DNA of 10,000 bases, taken from positions 10,831,034-10,841,033 of the forward strand of contig CM018891.1 of NCBI GenBank assembly GCA_009663005.1. Direction: 5' to 3'. This DNA comes from Actinidia chinensis (lineage: Eukaryota > Streptophyta > Magnoliopsida > Ericales > Actinidiaceae). A model generated the notes under the pieces. It did no database searches, was not told where the DNA came from, and saw only the letters and a program-made list of their open reading frames with translations. This document shows, in pieces, positions 1-7,673 of the stretch (position 1 is its first letter; each line of letters opens with the position of its first letter). The translations under genes were made by a program, and so were the position numbers.

Positions 1-228
1 GGAAATGGATCAAGGGGAAACCCAACGCCCTCAGTTTCCGAGAAGCTCAATAGCTACTCGTCAATGGCAGACAAGCAGCCATGACAGATTCAAGACAAGT
101 GATTCAAGCATTTCGAAAGCAAAACCATGAACACTAAAGATCTAAGGCAACAAATAGGCAACATGATTGACTCAGAAGAAATTAAAGGGCAAAGAAATCA
201 AAAAATGTAGGTAAAAGCTATAAATGGG

Positions 229-392
229 ACTTACAATAGTTGTTCGGAGATGGTCGGTGAAGGAAAATAGGGTCGTCAACGATTAAGATGCTGTCAAATA
301 TGGCGGTGGAACGACGGTGTGACAGTTGTGGTTCGTTGATGCTTTGATTCACTATCCCAGATTCTCTTTCTAGAATGATAAGAATGCAAGGT
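229..392 (-). other. Putative untranslated leader exon with 5' splice donor; gene continues off the left edge
   Basis: Read on the - strand from the predicted start site, about 155 bases pass without any ATG. They end at ATT followed by GTAAGT (229-234), which is a strong plant 5' splice donor. From there to position 1 the - strand is rich in T, contains no long open frame and has stops in all frames, as expected for a leader intron. A non-coding first exon plus a leader intron directly behind the TATA box is a common plant arrangement. The coding exons would lie beyond position 1, so the product cannot be named. No splice acceptor can be assigned with confidence. Confidence 0.4.
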
Positions 393-430
393 GAACAGTG
401 GGTCGATTCGGGTTCCCCTATTTATAAGGG
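387..430 (-). promoter_or_regulatory. Putative core promoter firing leftward
   Basis: On the - strand the word TATAAATA (419-426) is a good plant TATA box. Transcription would then start about 25-32 bases downstream, near 387-394. The box sits between short inverted words (GGTTCCC and GGGAAC on the + strand), so it lies in the loop of a small possible hairpin. What supports a promoter is what follows on the same strand: a stretch of about 155 bases with no ATG, then a strong splice donor. The sequence upstream of the box contains a decayed LTR fragment (about 740-975), so part of the promoter region may derive from a transposon. A chance TATA in AT-rich DNA is the main alternative. Confidence 0.45.
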
Positions 431-739
431 AACTCGAACCGTTCCATTTCTCGACCAAATAGCACCTAAGGGTGAGTGCGTTACTTCGAGTTTTGTGCCC
501 TAATCGAGCTCCATAGCAAACCAGGCATTAACACATGGCATGGAAAGGACAGTGAAATGACAACTTTTAGGGATTATCAAACTCTTTCATCCAGGCTACT
601 TCAAACTGAGGTTCTTGGGTAACCAACTCACATAACCTCTGCAGTTGTTAACATGCGAGTTAAGGGGCAATTGTGAGAGAATAAAATATCCTGCTTCACT
701 CCCAGCAAAGCTTGGATGAGTGCCTCGCCAGACTGTCAC
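431..739. other. No gene seen
   Basis: No open frame or recognisable protein similarity is visible on either strand. The base composition is less AT-rich than the sequence at 1000-2600. If the leftward promoter at 387-430 is real, this stretch would be its upstream region. Confidence 0.5.
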
Positions 740-975
740 TTTATAGCAAGTTCAGTCGGCATCTTCACGTGAAACTCGGTCGGTGAGCATACCTGATGGA
801 GTTTTTCAAAGTTGAACTTTAGGGTCATGGGGTAACGAAAACGACAAGTTCCCTCTGCGACTCACATGCTTGGACTCAGACACCAATGATGCGATGAGCT
901 ACCTACCAACCACGTCTTAGGGGTATGATTGAGCCAGCCGCCTATTCGCTGACATGGTAGTCGATCATTCTCACT
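740..975 (+). repeat. Decayed gypsy LTR fragment, related to the LTR at 2700-3375
   Basis: The block starting CTACCAACCA at 903 aligns by eye with the block starting CTACCAACCA at 2982. They share CAGCCGCCTA and CTGACA at matching distances, roughly three quarters of bases agree over about 50 columns, and most differences are transitions. Weaker agreement extends upstream (CATGCTTG at 868 and 2945; AAACTCGGT at about 772 and 2841). The orientation is the same in both. The second copy is part of the LTR that precedes a primer-binding site, so this one is most simply a remnant of a related LTR. Its own ends are not visible. Confidence 0.65.
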
Positions 976-1374
976 GTTGTTGTCCTATAATCTCTTGCTA
1001 GCCATCATCTTAGGGGGGTTTTCTACATCGTGTTCTCTCTTTTTCATAATCTTACATATATGATTGATATGGTAAATGTTATAGAGGGTATGTATGTTAA
1101 GAATAGTGAAAAATAGGATGTTATGCATAACTGTAGTAAATGTTACAACCTTCAGTGATAAATAAAAGTTATGATTTTTTTCTATTATGATCGATTGTGA
1201 TGAATATTCCAATCGTTTGTGGTAACCGCTGTCCTCGAAGAATATCCCTATTAACTACCCAAAGAAAAGCAAACGGGTTAACTAAGAAGATGTTGTGGAC
1301 CTAATGCATTTGATTTTCTCTATTTTGGTTCTTATTTCTTTATTTTCCTGCAATACTTTTCTTTTATTATCAAA
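976..1374. other. AT-rich sequence, no gene seen
   Basis: The open frames here are short and have low-complexity translations rich in Ile, His and Asn, with no recognisable motif. No repeats or structured sites were found. This is treated as non-coding spacer. Confidence 0.55.
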
Positions 1375-1806
1375 CTAGTTGTAATGATCAGATCGATCAC
1401 TCGCAACGATTTGATCAACTAATCTTAAATTTGCATGATTTTTTTTGGATTTTTGGATTTTTTTAATGCATATTTTTCCCTGTTTTATCAAATTTTTATG
1501 TCCAAAAATGTATAATTTTTTTATCAATTTTAAAAAAATCATTAAAAACGAAAAATATATATTTTTATCCTCAAAAAACATCTAAAGTAATTTTTTTCAT
1601 CTTTAGTGAATTGTTTTTCAAATTAGATAAAAAATTTTATATTTTCAGACTCATCTCTTCGAGAGGAATGAAAAAGGATAAAATTTTGATTAAACGTCGA
1701 AAAAAATCTATCAAAGACCAAAAAAAATTAAAATCTAAGAAACAAAAAAAACAAGTAAACCAATATTCGAAACTGGCCCTGAGTGATCAAAGTCTCAATA
1801 TATAGT
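1375..1806. mobile_element. AT-rich foldback (MITE-like) element
   Basis: The two halves are imperfect reverse complements around a centre near 1594. The innermost arms are CTAAAG (1582-1587) and CTTTAG (1601-1606), about 13 bases apart. Pairing can be followed outward to GAGTGATC-like words near both ends (GATCACTC at 1395 and GAGTGATC at 1782). A striking consequence is that an open frame on the - strand in the left arm (1375-1581) and one on the + strand in the right arm (1611-1805) give recognisably similar lysine-rich peptides; both contain FF near the start, then KKxYIF, and end in ASDRS or LSDQS. These are copies of one sequence in mirror orientation, not two genes. The arms are about 200 bases each. 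The length, small loop and AT-richness fit a foldback MITE; the family and target-site duplication are unclear. Confidence 0.72.
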
Positions 1807-1849
1807 GTGTACAAAGACTAATTAATTAGGCACGTTACATCAGCAGGAC

Positions 1850-1911
1850 TTATATATTCAAGTCTACTATTAAAATATGTTTATATATTCAAGTCTACTA
1901 TTAAAATATGT
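1850..1911. repeat. 31-bp exact tandem duplication
   Basis: The 31 bases beginning TTATATATTCAAGTCTACTA at 1850 are repeated without a mismatch at 1881-1911, immediately before a separate 63-bp tandem repeat. Exact identity implies a recent duplication compared with the decayed transposons around it. Confidence 0.97.
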
Positions 1912-2097
1912 AAGAAGTGCAGCTACCTACCCAACAACAAATTACAAACCATAATCAGTTTTGAGGCTATAAATAAGAAGTGCAGCTACCTACCCAACAA
2001 CAAATTACAAACCATAATCAGTTTTGAGGCTATAAATAGAACGTGCAGAACTACCCAACAACAAATTACAAACCATAATCAGTTTTGAGGCTATAAA
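1912..2097 (+). repeat. 63-bp tandem repeat, three units, each with a TATA-like box
   Basis: Unit 1 (1912-1974) and unit 2 (1975-2037) are identical. Unit 3 (2038-about 2097) differs in its first dozen bases and in the last base or two. Each unit ends GAGGCTATAAA; in units 1 and 2 this continues as CTATAAATA. That word resembles a plant core promoter, so the array can be read as a triplicated TATA segment. No open frame of note follows: 2100-2274 has only short runs, including A/T homopolymers at about 2106-2122. The function, if any, is unknown. Confidence 0.97.
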
Positions 2098-2274
2098 AAA
2101 GAGGATTTTTTTTAAAAAAAAGAAGACTTGTCAAGTGAAGTCTTTCAAGATTCCTTGAGGATGAATTTAATTATGGAAAGGAAATCATTGGAAATTTAGC
2201 TTAGAAAATTGCGACACGCTATCAATTTTAGTTTGTCATCATTTTTTTAGGACATGGCTTCTCCGCATTCCTTA
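2098..2274. other. Spacer, no gene seen
   Basis: It starts with an A/T-rich run just after the tandem array. No open frame or motif was recognised. It is listed because it is the sequence any transcript from the TATA-bearing array would enter first. Confidence 0.5.
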
Positions 2275-2623
2275 TGTGAACTGCATCGGTACTGATCAAG
2301 TATTTTGCATTTTATTTTGACCTTATTTTGATGATTAATCATAAAAATTAATATTATAAAAAAATAGGTTGATCGGGTATAGCTCAGTATCCATTTAGTA
2401 TTGTTTTATAACTTAATAAATAAGTGTATCACATAGAATTATACACATTTATCTTTATAACAATGATATGTATAACATTAATCAAACAATGATACGTATC
2501 CAATCACGTGAATTTTTATAACATTAAAGTTCTTGATGAGATCTATAATTTAAAGGATTTGGATCATTAAAATGAATCCAAAACAAGGCCAAAAATACTT
2601 AAAGTGCACCGATGTAGTTCACA
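2275..2623. mobile_element. MITE-like element with long terminal inverted repeats
   Basis: The left end begins TGTGAACTGCATCGGT (2275). The right end, read on the - strand from 2623, begins TGTGAACTACATCGGT. Imperfect pairing continues inward for about 60-70 bases on each side: AAGTATTTT, then a T-rich run, GACCTT or GGCCTT, and TTTTGAT-like words. The element is about 350 bases with an AT-rich interior and no coding capacity, which is typical of a non-autonomous DNA transposon. Weaker similarity may extend some 20 bases outside each end, so the true ends and the target-site duplication are uncertain; no clear duplication is seen at 2275/2623. The superfamily cannot be assigned from the sequence alone. 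Confidence 0.78.
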
Positions 2624-2699
2624 AAGAGACTACAGGGAAATTGGTTCTTTTTTATCACTATAAGGGGATAAGTTACAAGACTATAGATTTTGGCCTTAC

Positions 2700-3375
2700 T
2701 AGGGCAGATACTACCACTGACCTATCACTATGAAGCAAGTTGGGTGAACCTTACGCTGGAGTTCGGTCGAGACATCACCAAACACAGGCATTGTCCGAGC
2801 TAAAGCCACTATTACTCTCGGGCTATCGCTATTCAATAAACTCGGTGGAGTAACCGCGACGGAGTTTGGACGAGGGGCGGTGATCCCAAAGCATGTCAGG
2901 GGACAAAAGGTAGCTTGCACGGTGAAACTTCTTCTGATAGCCCCATGCTTGAAACAAGACGTCACAAAGCATAATGACAGGCTACCAACCAGGCCCTAGG
3001 AATGTGGCTGGGTCAGCCGCCTACACACTGACACAACGGTCGAGCTATAGTCTGTCTAGTGACAAGACAGCTAGGGCATTGAGACACGCGCCGAACTGTG
3101 CCACATAAAGTCAACCTTTTTTTCTCTTAAAGGTATGTGAATTCACTCTGGTGAAAGAGATACAGACTCTCTCTCTACAATTTTCGATCATCTAACTTGA
3201 CTATTAGAGAGCCATTTCTCGAAAATAGATTCGGCGACTATTCTTACTATTTATGTGCTGCAACTAGGCGTATTCCCGACTGGTGATTAACTACAACAGT
3301 TTGTTCTACTACAAAACCATCGCAGGTGTCTATCCTCAATTTCTTTTCTCTCATCTCATAAATTCACACTACACA
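2700..3375 (+). mobile_element. 5' LTR of a Ty3/gypsy retrotransposon (left end unclear)
   Basis: The right end is defined by CA at 3374-3375 followed, after two bases, by a TGGCACC primer-binding site and then gag. Inside are features of plant gypsy LTRs: GC-richer blocks (2740-3060) and a CT-rich leader with CTCTCTCTACAA (3166-3178). A related, older copy of part of this LTR is at 740-975. The left boundary is not visible; the region directly abuts the inverted-repeat element ending at 2623. A matching 3' LTR was not found in the window, so the divergence of paired LTRs cannot be used to date the insertion. Confidence 0.72.
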
Positions 3376-3377
3376 AT

Positions 3378-3395
3378 TGGCACCATTTGTGAAAA
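3378..3395 (+). other. Primer-binding site of the gypsy element
   Basis: TGGCACCATTTGTGAAAA matches the usual plant gypsy pattern TGGCGCC followed by a T/G-rich run, with a few transitions, two bases after the LTR end. This is where the tRNA 3' end primes minus-strand DNA synthesis. The G-to-A change in TGGCGCC fits decay of a methylated CG. Confidence 0.75.
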
Positions 3396-3427
3396 ATTGA
3401 TTATAGACATTTGTAAAATCAGTTTTG

Positions 3428-4956
3428 ATGGCATCACAGGGCAGCAACCACCCAAAATTCCTAGGGGCAGAGGAGTTAAACTACTAAATGATGCCCAAAG
3501 GACGGCCATAGACACCTCTAGGCAGAACCCAAGTTGGTTGCTCCCTAGAAGAAGAGACAGCCGGGACATAACCATCGAACGCCTACAAACCCAATTGGCC
3601 GAAATAGGCACAGATCTTGGTTGACAAGAGGTTGATGAAGCAAGCCCAAGTGGTAGAGGCAGAACCATCTAAAGAAAGAACCAAAGAATCAGACCCCGCC
3701 AACTCGGGCGGGTCGAAATAAAAGGCATCGTGGATCCCGCGTCAGCCAGGATAACCAAAATGATGGCAAATCCATTGCGTCGAGCAAGTAGATTGTATTG
3801 CCTAGCCAAACTCCCTCCAGTATGGATCTCCACGAGATTCTCAATGCCAAGCGTAATCGAGGAGTTGATCTACGCGATAAGCTTAATGGCTGAACTGTCG
3901 CAACATCAGGCAAAAACACCATACCGGCGGGGTCAACAACCTGCACGATCGGGCCAATGCCAAAAGAACCTATCCCGAGGTGCCAAATGCCATTCTTTCA
4001 AGAGATCGAGGGAATGGAACTGTTAGAATATTTTTTGCCACCAAGGTTCATATTGTACGACGGGAAGTCAGATCCCAGATCCTACATCAATCAAGTTAGA
4101 TAAATGATGTCCTTATGGAATCACTTAGACGCATTGATGTGCTGGGTGTTTTCATTGAATCTAGGTGATCTCGAGTTGAAATAGTTTGACTGGCTCCCTA
4201 CATGATCAATTGAAAACTTTCATCAGCTCACTGGGTCATTCGTAGCTCGATTTGTTACAAATACCAAAGCAACAAAGGGAGTTGACCCTCTTCTGACACT
4301 TAAGAAGGGTAAGACCAAATAACTTCACAACTACAACAAGCATTATTGGAAAATTTATAATGAGCTTGAAGAATATTCAGAGGAGTTAGTAGTGGCCTAC
4401 ATGCTCAGACTAACTCCAGAGGAAAGAATTTGGGAAAACCTGACACTCAGTCCTCTAGACGATCTCCGGAACCTCATGTCTCAGGTTGAAATATTCATCC
4501 GGCTAGAGGACAAAGTCCGTCAAGCAGAATGAAACTCTGTTTCTACTCCCCGGGGTGAAGGGCAACTCGAAGGATGAAAGGACAGCTTGATCGATTGTGA
4601 GAGCCGGGCAAGGCAGGGGATCAATGAAGTGTTCAAAGAACCGATCTAAAGCTCTTTGCTCGAAATGAGATAAGTCATACTTCAAGAAGCCAGAACCCTT
4701 GGGAGGGAACCTCAAAAGGCACAACAAACGGTGAAAATGCTCGTACCACGAGGAGAAGGGACATAAAACTAAAAAATTCCGAGTTCTGAAGTCCTTCCTC
4801 GACCAACTCATTCAGAATAGGCATTTGAAAGTGTTCATAGATCAAGAAAAGACCAAATTAGAGTAAACTGAGGCCAAACCGAACACCAAGTTTGATAGTA
4901 GCAATGAAAAAACGGATGACACCCAAGAAGAAGACCTTCCTCTTGGAATTATTCAC
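3428..4956 (+). pseudogene. Broken gypsy gag (capsid and nucleocapsid)
   Basis: Gag forms the particle that packages retrotransposon RNA. The likely start is ATG at 3428, 33 bases after the primer site, but this frame stops after 19 codons (TAA 3485). Typical N-terminal gag phrases recur in shifting frames, e.g. MDLHEILNAKRN from 3822 to TGA 3891. The capsid domain is clear from 4038 to 4532 in one frame: FILYDGKSDPRSYI, then LWNHLDALM, SIENFHQLTGSFVARF, and [16 protein letters not shown]. That frame is cut by stops at 4101, 4182, 4203 and 4320, before TGA 4530. After a frameshift, the nucleocapsid part (about 4640-4866) holds a zinc knuckle CSYHEEKGHKTKKF whose last cysteine is replaced by Phe. 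The acidic tail DLPLGIIH ends at 4956. Several stops look like CAA, CGA or TGG codons hit by C-to-T changes. No function is expected. Confidence 0.9.
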
Positions 4957-4959
4957 TAA

Positions 4960-5265
4960 AGCGGTCAGGTTTTAGCCAATGCTTATAGCCGAGTTCTTAC
5001 TCTGAACTATGAGTCTAAAATTGCCAAGCGTTTTGTGAGCCTATTGGACCACGCCAAGGAAAGCAGCGAACGAAATGCCTCGCTCCTTGGCTTTCAGGTT
5101 TGAAGCTGTAATGTTGTTGGAGGTCATTTTGCCCACAATGCAAACCAAGGCAGCTTGGAAAATAACTGGCCAAGACATATAAAACAAGAATGTCCAACGC
5201 AGACAACTCGCAATTGGAAGCCTCGGAATCACAACCACCTGAGAAAGCTCTACCATTAAAATAAA
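4960..5265 (+). pseudogene. Broken gypsy integrase C-terminal fragment, joined to gag by an internal deletion
   Basis: Directly after the gag tail, in the same frame, comes SGQVLANAY, resembling the end of the integrase catalytic core where NGQ is conserved. A frameshift near 5035 then gives YWTTPRKAANEMPRSLAF and FEAVMLLEVILPTMQTKA (about 5042-5155), which correspond to the conserved post-core segment of plant gypsy integrases (YRTTP...TPF.LAFG.EAV.P.E). Stops occur at 5036 and 5180. Everything normally between gag and this point is absent: protease, reverse transcriptase, RNase H and the zinc-binding and catalytic parts of integrase, roughly 3 kb by family standards. This is the C-terminal piece only and is not functional. 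Confidence 0.82.
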
Positions 5266-5639
5266 TTTTCCTAACTGAGCTTGCAAGTATGTCAAATATA
5301 CTTGTAAAAATAATTTTTACTCAAAGATTATGTTTTCTGTTGTTATCAAAATTAAACATTTTTCTATATTATAAGCCACTTGTTTTGAAACTTTTGATTT
5401 ACCTTTTAAAAAAAACTTAAGATGTCTTTAGGACAAAATGCGGACAAGACCGTAGAACCGCCCAAGCATTTGGCTTGAGCATTACAAGGCAAGGTAAAAA
5501 AAAGCACTATGCGTTATGAGCATGCCAAAAACAACAGATTTTTGCTAAGGTATGACCTAACTTGTATGAACGAGCTATGCAAAGCATGAAAAAGAATACA
5601 TCCTTACAACTTGGTCGAGCAGCTGTAACATTAGGAAAG
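5266..5639. other. Gypsy 3' non-coding region, no gene seen
   Basis: No open frame is recognised. Two adjacent small hairpins lie just past the pol remnant: CAAGTAT with ATACTTG (5284-5304) and the near-perfect palindrome GTAAAAATAATTTTTAC (5304-5320). The rest is unremarkable. Position and composition fit the long spacer that plant Tat-like gypsy elements carry between pol and the 3' LTR. Confidence 0.5.
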
Positions 5640-5960
5640 AGTTAGTTGAACTCTATGTGAATTTAGAACTTTGTCCCTCGAGTTTTACTGAAAGTAAACC
5701 TAACAAGGATTTCAAGGAAAAGTTAACTGAACTCCATGCGAGTTCCTAACTATGTCTTGTAAATGCTGCTTAAGTATACTTTCTAAAATTTTTTGAGAAA
5801 AGTTAACTGTATTCTATACGAGTTTCAAACTCTGTCCCTCGAGTGTGTCTAAGTACACTTAGCAAGAATTTTTAAGGAAGAATTAGCCGAACTCTAGGCG
5901 AGTTCCAAACTCTATCATGTGAATATTACCTAAATATACTGAAAAGTTATGTAATTGGCA
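5640..5960 (+). repeat. 80-bp degenerate tandem repeat, four units
   Basis: Units start at about 5640, 5721, 5801 and 5881, giving a period of 80-81. Each begins AGTTA..TGAACTC or a close variant, continues CGAGTTCC.AACTCTGTC and ends in an A-rich AAGGAAA-like stretch. The units have diverged substantially. Tandem arrays of this kind are known from the non-coding part between pol and the 3' LTR of some plant gypsy elements, and the position just downstream of the integrase remnant fits. Confidence 0.85.
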
Positions 5961-6100
5961 ATATTTCATGACACATCGTATTTAATATAATTTAGGGATT
6001 TGTCTAGTCAATCACAAGCATCCTGCAAGATTTACAAGCATATTCATACAAGCTCGAGCAAAGATAGTCTTGTATGATACATCGTGAATGATAAAAAGGG

Positions 6101-6440
6101 GACTTCGAGGGACGTCGATGGAGTTCGAGGGATCTCGAAAACTAAAGCAGTGTGCTAACAGTGGATCAAGACCTCACGGGTATCTTGTAGGATGTCGAGG
6201 GATCTCGCGGGAAAATACTGAAAGCTCTTAAAGTGTCACAGGGCTCGCGGGATGTTCGCGGGACGTCGTAGGAAAAAGCTGAGACTAGAAATTTGTTCAC
6301 AGATATCGCAGGATTGTCGCAAGATCTTCGCAAGACGTCGCTGGGAAAAAAAACGAGAAGGTGTATTTTGCCACAGAGCTCGCGGAATCCTCACGGGAGC
6401 GAGACGGACAATTTTGTAGCGACGAGAACTGCGGTTTTGG
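6101..6440 (+). repeat. GC-rich degenerate tandem repeat built on TCGCGGGA words
   Basis: About five units of roughly 60-75 bases start near 6101, 6169, 6241, 6302 and 6376. Each opens with two or three copies of a CTCGCGGGAT / TCGCGGGACGTCG motif, then GGGAAAA, then a spacer; three of the first four spacers end in a CACAG word. The region is much richer in CG dinucleotides than the rest of the window. It ends at a TATA box 15-30 bases downstream, so it resembles upstream elements of an LTR promoter (U3). Whether it belongs to the same gypsy element or to another one is not clear. Confidence 0.75.
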
Positions 6441-6455
6441 AACTTACTTTCTATT

Positions 6456-6463
6456 TATATAAA
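6456..6463 (+). promoter_or_regulatory. TATA box behind the GC-rich array
   Basis: TATATAAA follows the tandem array and precedes an open frame-poor leader containing C-rich words (AAGCCCCTTT at 6557, CTGCCCCTAA at 6578). Array, TATA and C-rich leader together resemble the U3-R part of a plant LTR. Alternatively this is chance in A/T-rich sequence. Confidence 0.5.
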
Positions 6464-6479
6464 GAAAATTTGCTACGAA

Positions 6480-7100
6480 TTTGCTCATTACCCGCAAGCT
6501 GAATCCCATCATAAAGATCCGCTTGCTGGCCTCGAGCTGACCAAATTATTAAACTGAAGCCCCTTTAAAATTACACTGCTGCCCCTAAAATTTTCAGATC
6601 TGACAAATTAGACCTAAAACTTTCTCAAACTTTCAAATCTTGTAGATTAGGCCTCAAAACTTCTTGAAACACCTTGCATGGAGGTGGATTTACAAACTAA
6701 ACTCTCTCAAAACACTTGGGAGGAAATAAAAAAAGAAAAAGAAATACATGAAAACAAATATTTTGTACACAAATTGACAAATCCTATGAGATAAATTCTA
6801 GATCCAACAAGAGGATTAAATAGCCTAGGACTAAGAATCAATGTCCCTTCCCTAATCCCAAAACTAAGAATCCTGCAAAATTATTAGACGTGATAAATAA
6901 TCTTATGGCAACTTATTCTTTCTAAACCCAATCAAATTTATGGCCTAAGAGTTTGATCCTCCATATGGTGCAGAAATATGCTTATTCTAGTTGGTCATCT
7001 CTGTTTCTTGGCATGTTTGAAAAGAAAGAGGCTTTATTAGTGTGTCTTGAGGGGATAACAATGCTTATATGCATAAAAAATATTTACACAACTTCCATCT
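6480..7100. other. Possible LTR leader followed by unassigned sequence; no gene seen
   Basis: At 6555-6665 there is a C-rich, quasi-repetitive leader: GACAAATTAGACCTAAAACT (6601) recurs in looser form as GTAGATTAGGCCTCAAAACT (6642), a 41-base spacing. From about 6720 to 7100 the sequence is A/T-rich with stops in all frames and no recognised motif. The right end of any LTR here cannot be placed. Confidence 0.4.
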
Positions 7101-7101
7101 A

Positions 7102-7137
7102 TTAGTAGTAGTTGCAGTAGTAGTAATAGTAGTAGTA
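7102..7137. repeat. Imperfect (TAG)n microsatellite
   Basis: About a dozen TAG/TAA triplets interrupted by TTGCAG. It lies downstream of the C2 pseudogene as that gene is read. Confidence 0.9.
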
Positions 7138-7213
7138 TCCAAATGTTTGGCCACTTCATGAAGAGAAGTCACCAATAGTCACACAAAACCTTCCGAGATC
7201 AACTTACATAACA

Positions 7214-7673
7214 TTAAATTGCATGCAGACCATGAACATAATTGCTCCAGTTTGTAAAACCCTCTGCCAAAAGAACTTTCTCAACACTCACACTCTCTCC
7301 AAACCGGGTAGAAACCTGAGCACTCCTTGAGAATTCACAAACCCTTCTTCACTGGAAAATTCACCATCGTGCTGACTCCATATGCGTATGCTTGTTCAAA
7401 AAACTCCTTCATCGACGTTTGCACCTTACCAATGTATATGTCCCCAAGCTTTCACTTACAATACAACTTGATAACAAGCATGGCTCCCTAGTGTTGTACC
7501 ATAGACTCCATTATGGTGTACTCCATGGTGAAGTTCCACGCTAGATTAATCTCCCTCTGATTGTCTGTCCGAGTTCTCTTCTCGGTTTCCAGTGGCCTCC
7601 AATTGAGACCGTAGCGTAAACCTTCATTTTGAATAGTTTTCGAACATCTTCGAGATCATTTGTAGAGACTAAA
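7214..7673 (-). pseudogene. C2-domain (SRC2-like) pseudogene, N-terminus cut off by an LTR
   Basis: Plant SRC2-like proteins are small, with one Ca2+/phospholipid-binding C2 domain. Read leftward: NDLEDVRKLFKMKVYATVSI (to about 7600) matches the first strands, with the expected KMxVYAxVSI. After a frameshift, NLAWNFTMEYTI matches the usual N-P-x-W-N core. LVIKLYC and KLGDIYIGKVQTSMKE match the later strands. VNSQGVLRF, then FGESVSVEKVLLAEG in a third frame, match the C-terminal strand; the last frame ends at TAA (7214-7216). Stops in the middle frame are at 7488, 7452 and 7335, and there are at least two frameshifts. Homology begins only in the first beta strand, precisely where a copia LTR starts (7674), so the first codons and promoter have been displaced. 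No intron is evident, as is usual for such genes. It is clearly non-functional. Confidence 0.8.

Noticed and set aside
985..1212. 75-codon open frame on the - strand
   Set aside because: Low-complexity, A/T-driven composition, no motif, and no promoter or splice context.
1912..2097. Regular repeats considered as a CRISPR array
   Set aside because: The units are directly adjacent with no unique spacers, and the surroundings are plant nuclear DNA.
2371..2396. tRNA-like words (GGTATAGCTCAGT)
   Set aside because: There is no cloverleaf or acceptor stem pairing around it, and it lies in the interior of the inverted-repeat element.
2711..2965. 84-codon open frame on the - strand in the LTR
   Set aside because: It lies within the LTR opposite to the direction of the element and shows no known domain.
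3283..3668. Overlapping open frames on both strands (113 and 99 codons) at the start of the gypsy internal region
   Set aside because: They cross the LTR end and primer site, and the real gag words there lie in other frames, so they are chance openings in GC-richer DNA.
4503..5295. Open frames on the - strand (102, 63 and 84 codons) over the gag/integrase remnant
   Set aside because: They are antisense to clear gag zinc-knuckle and integrase words on the + strand.
6293..6502. 69-codon open frame across the GC-rich repeat and TATA box
   Set aside because: It is made of the tandem repeat and runs through the promoter-like site; there is no known motif.
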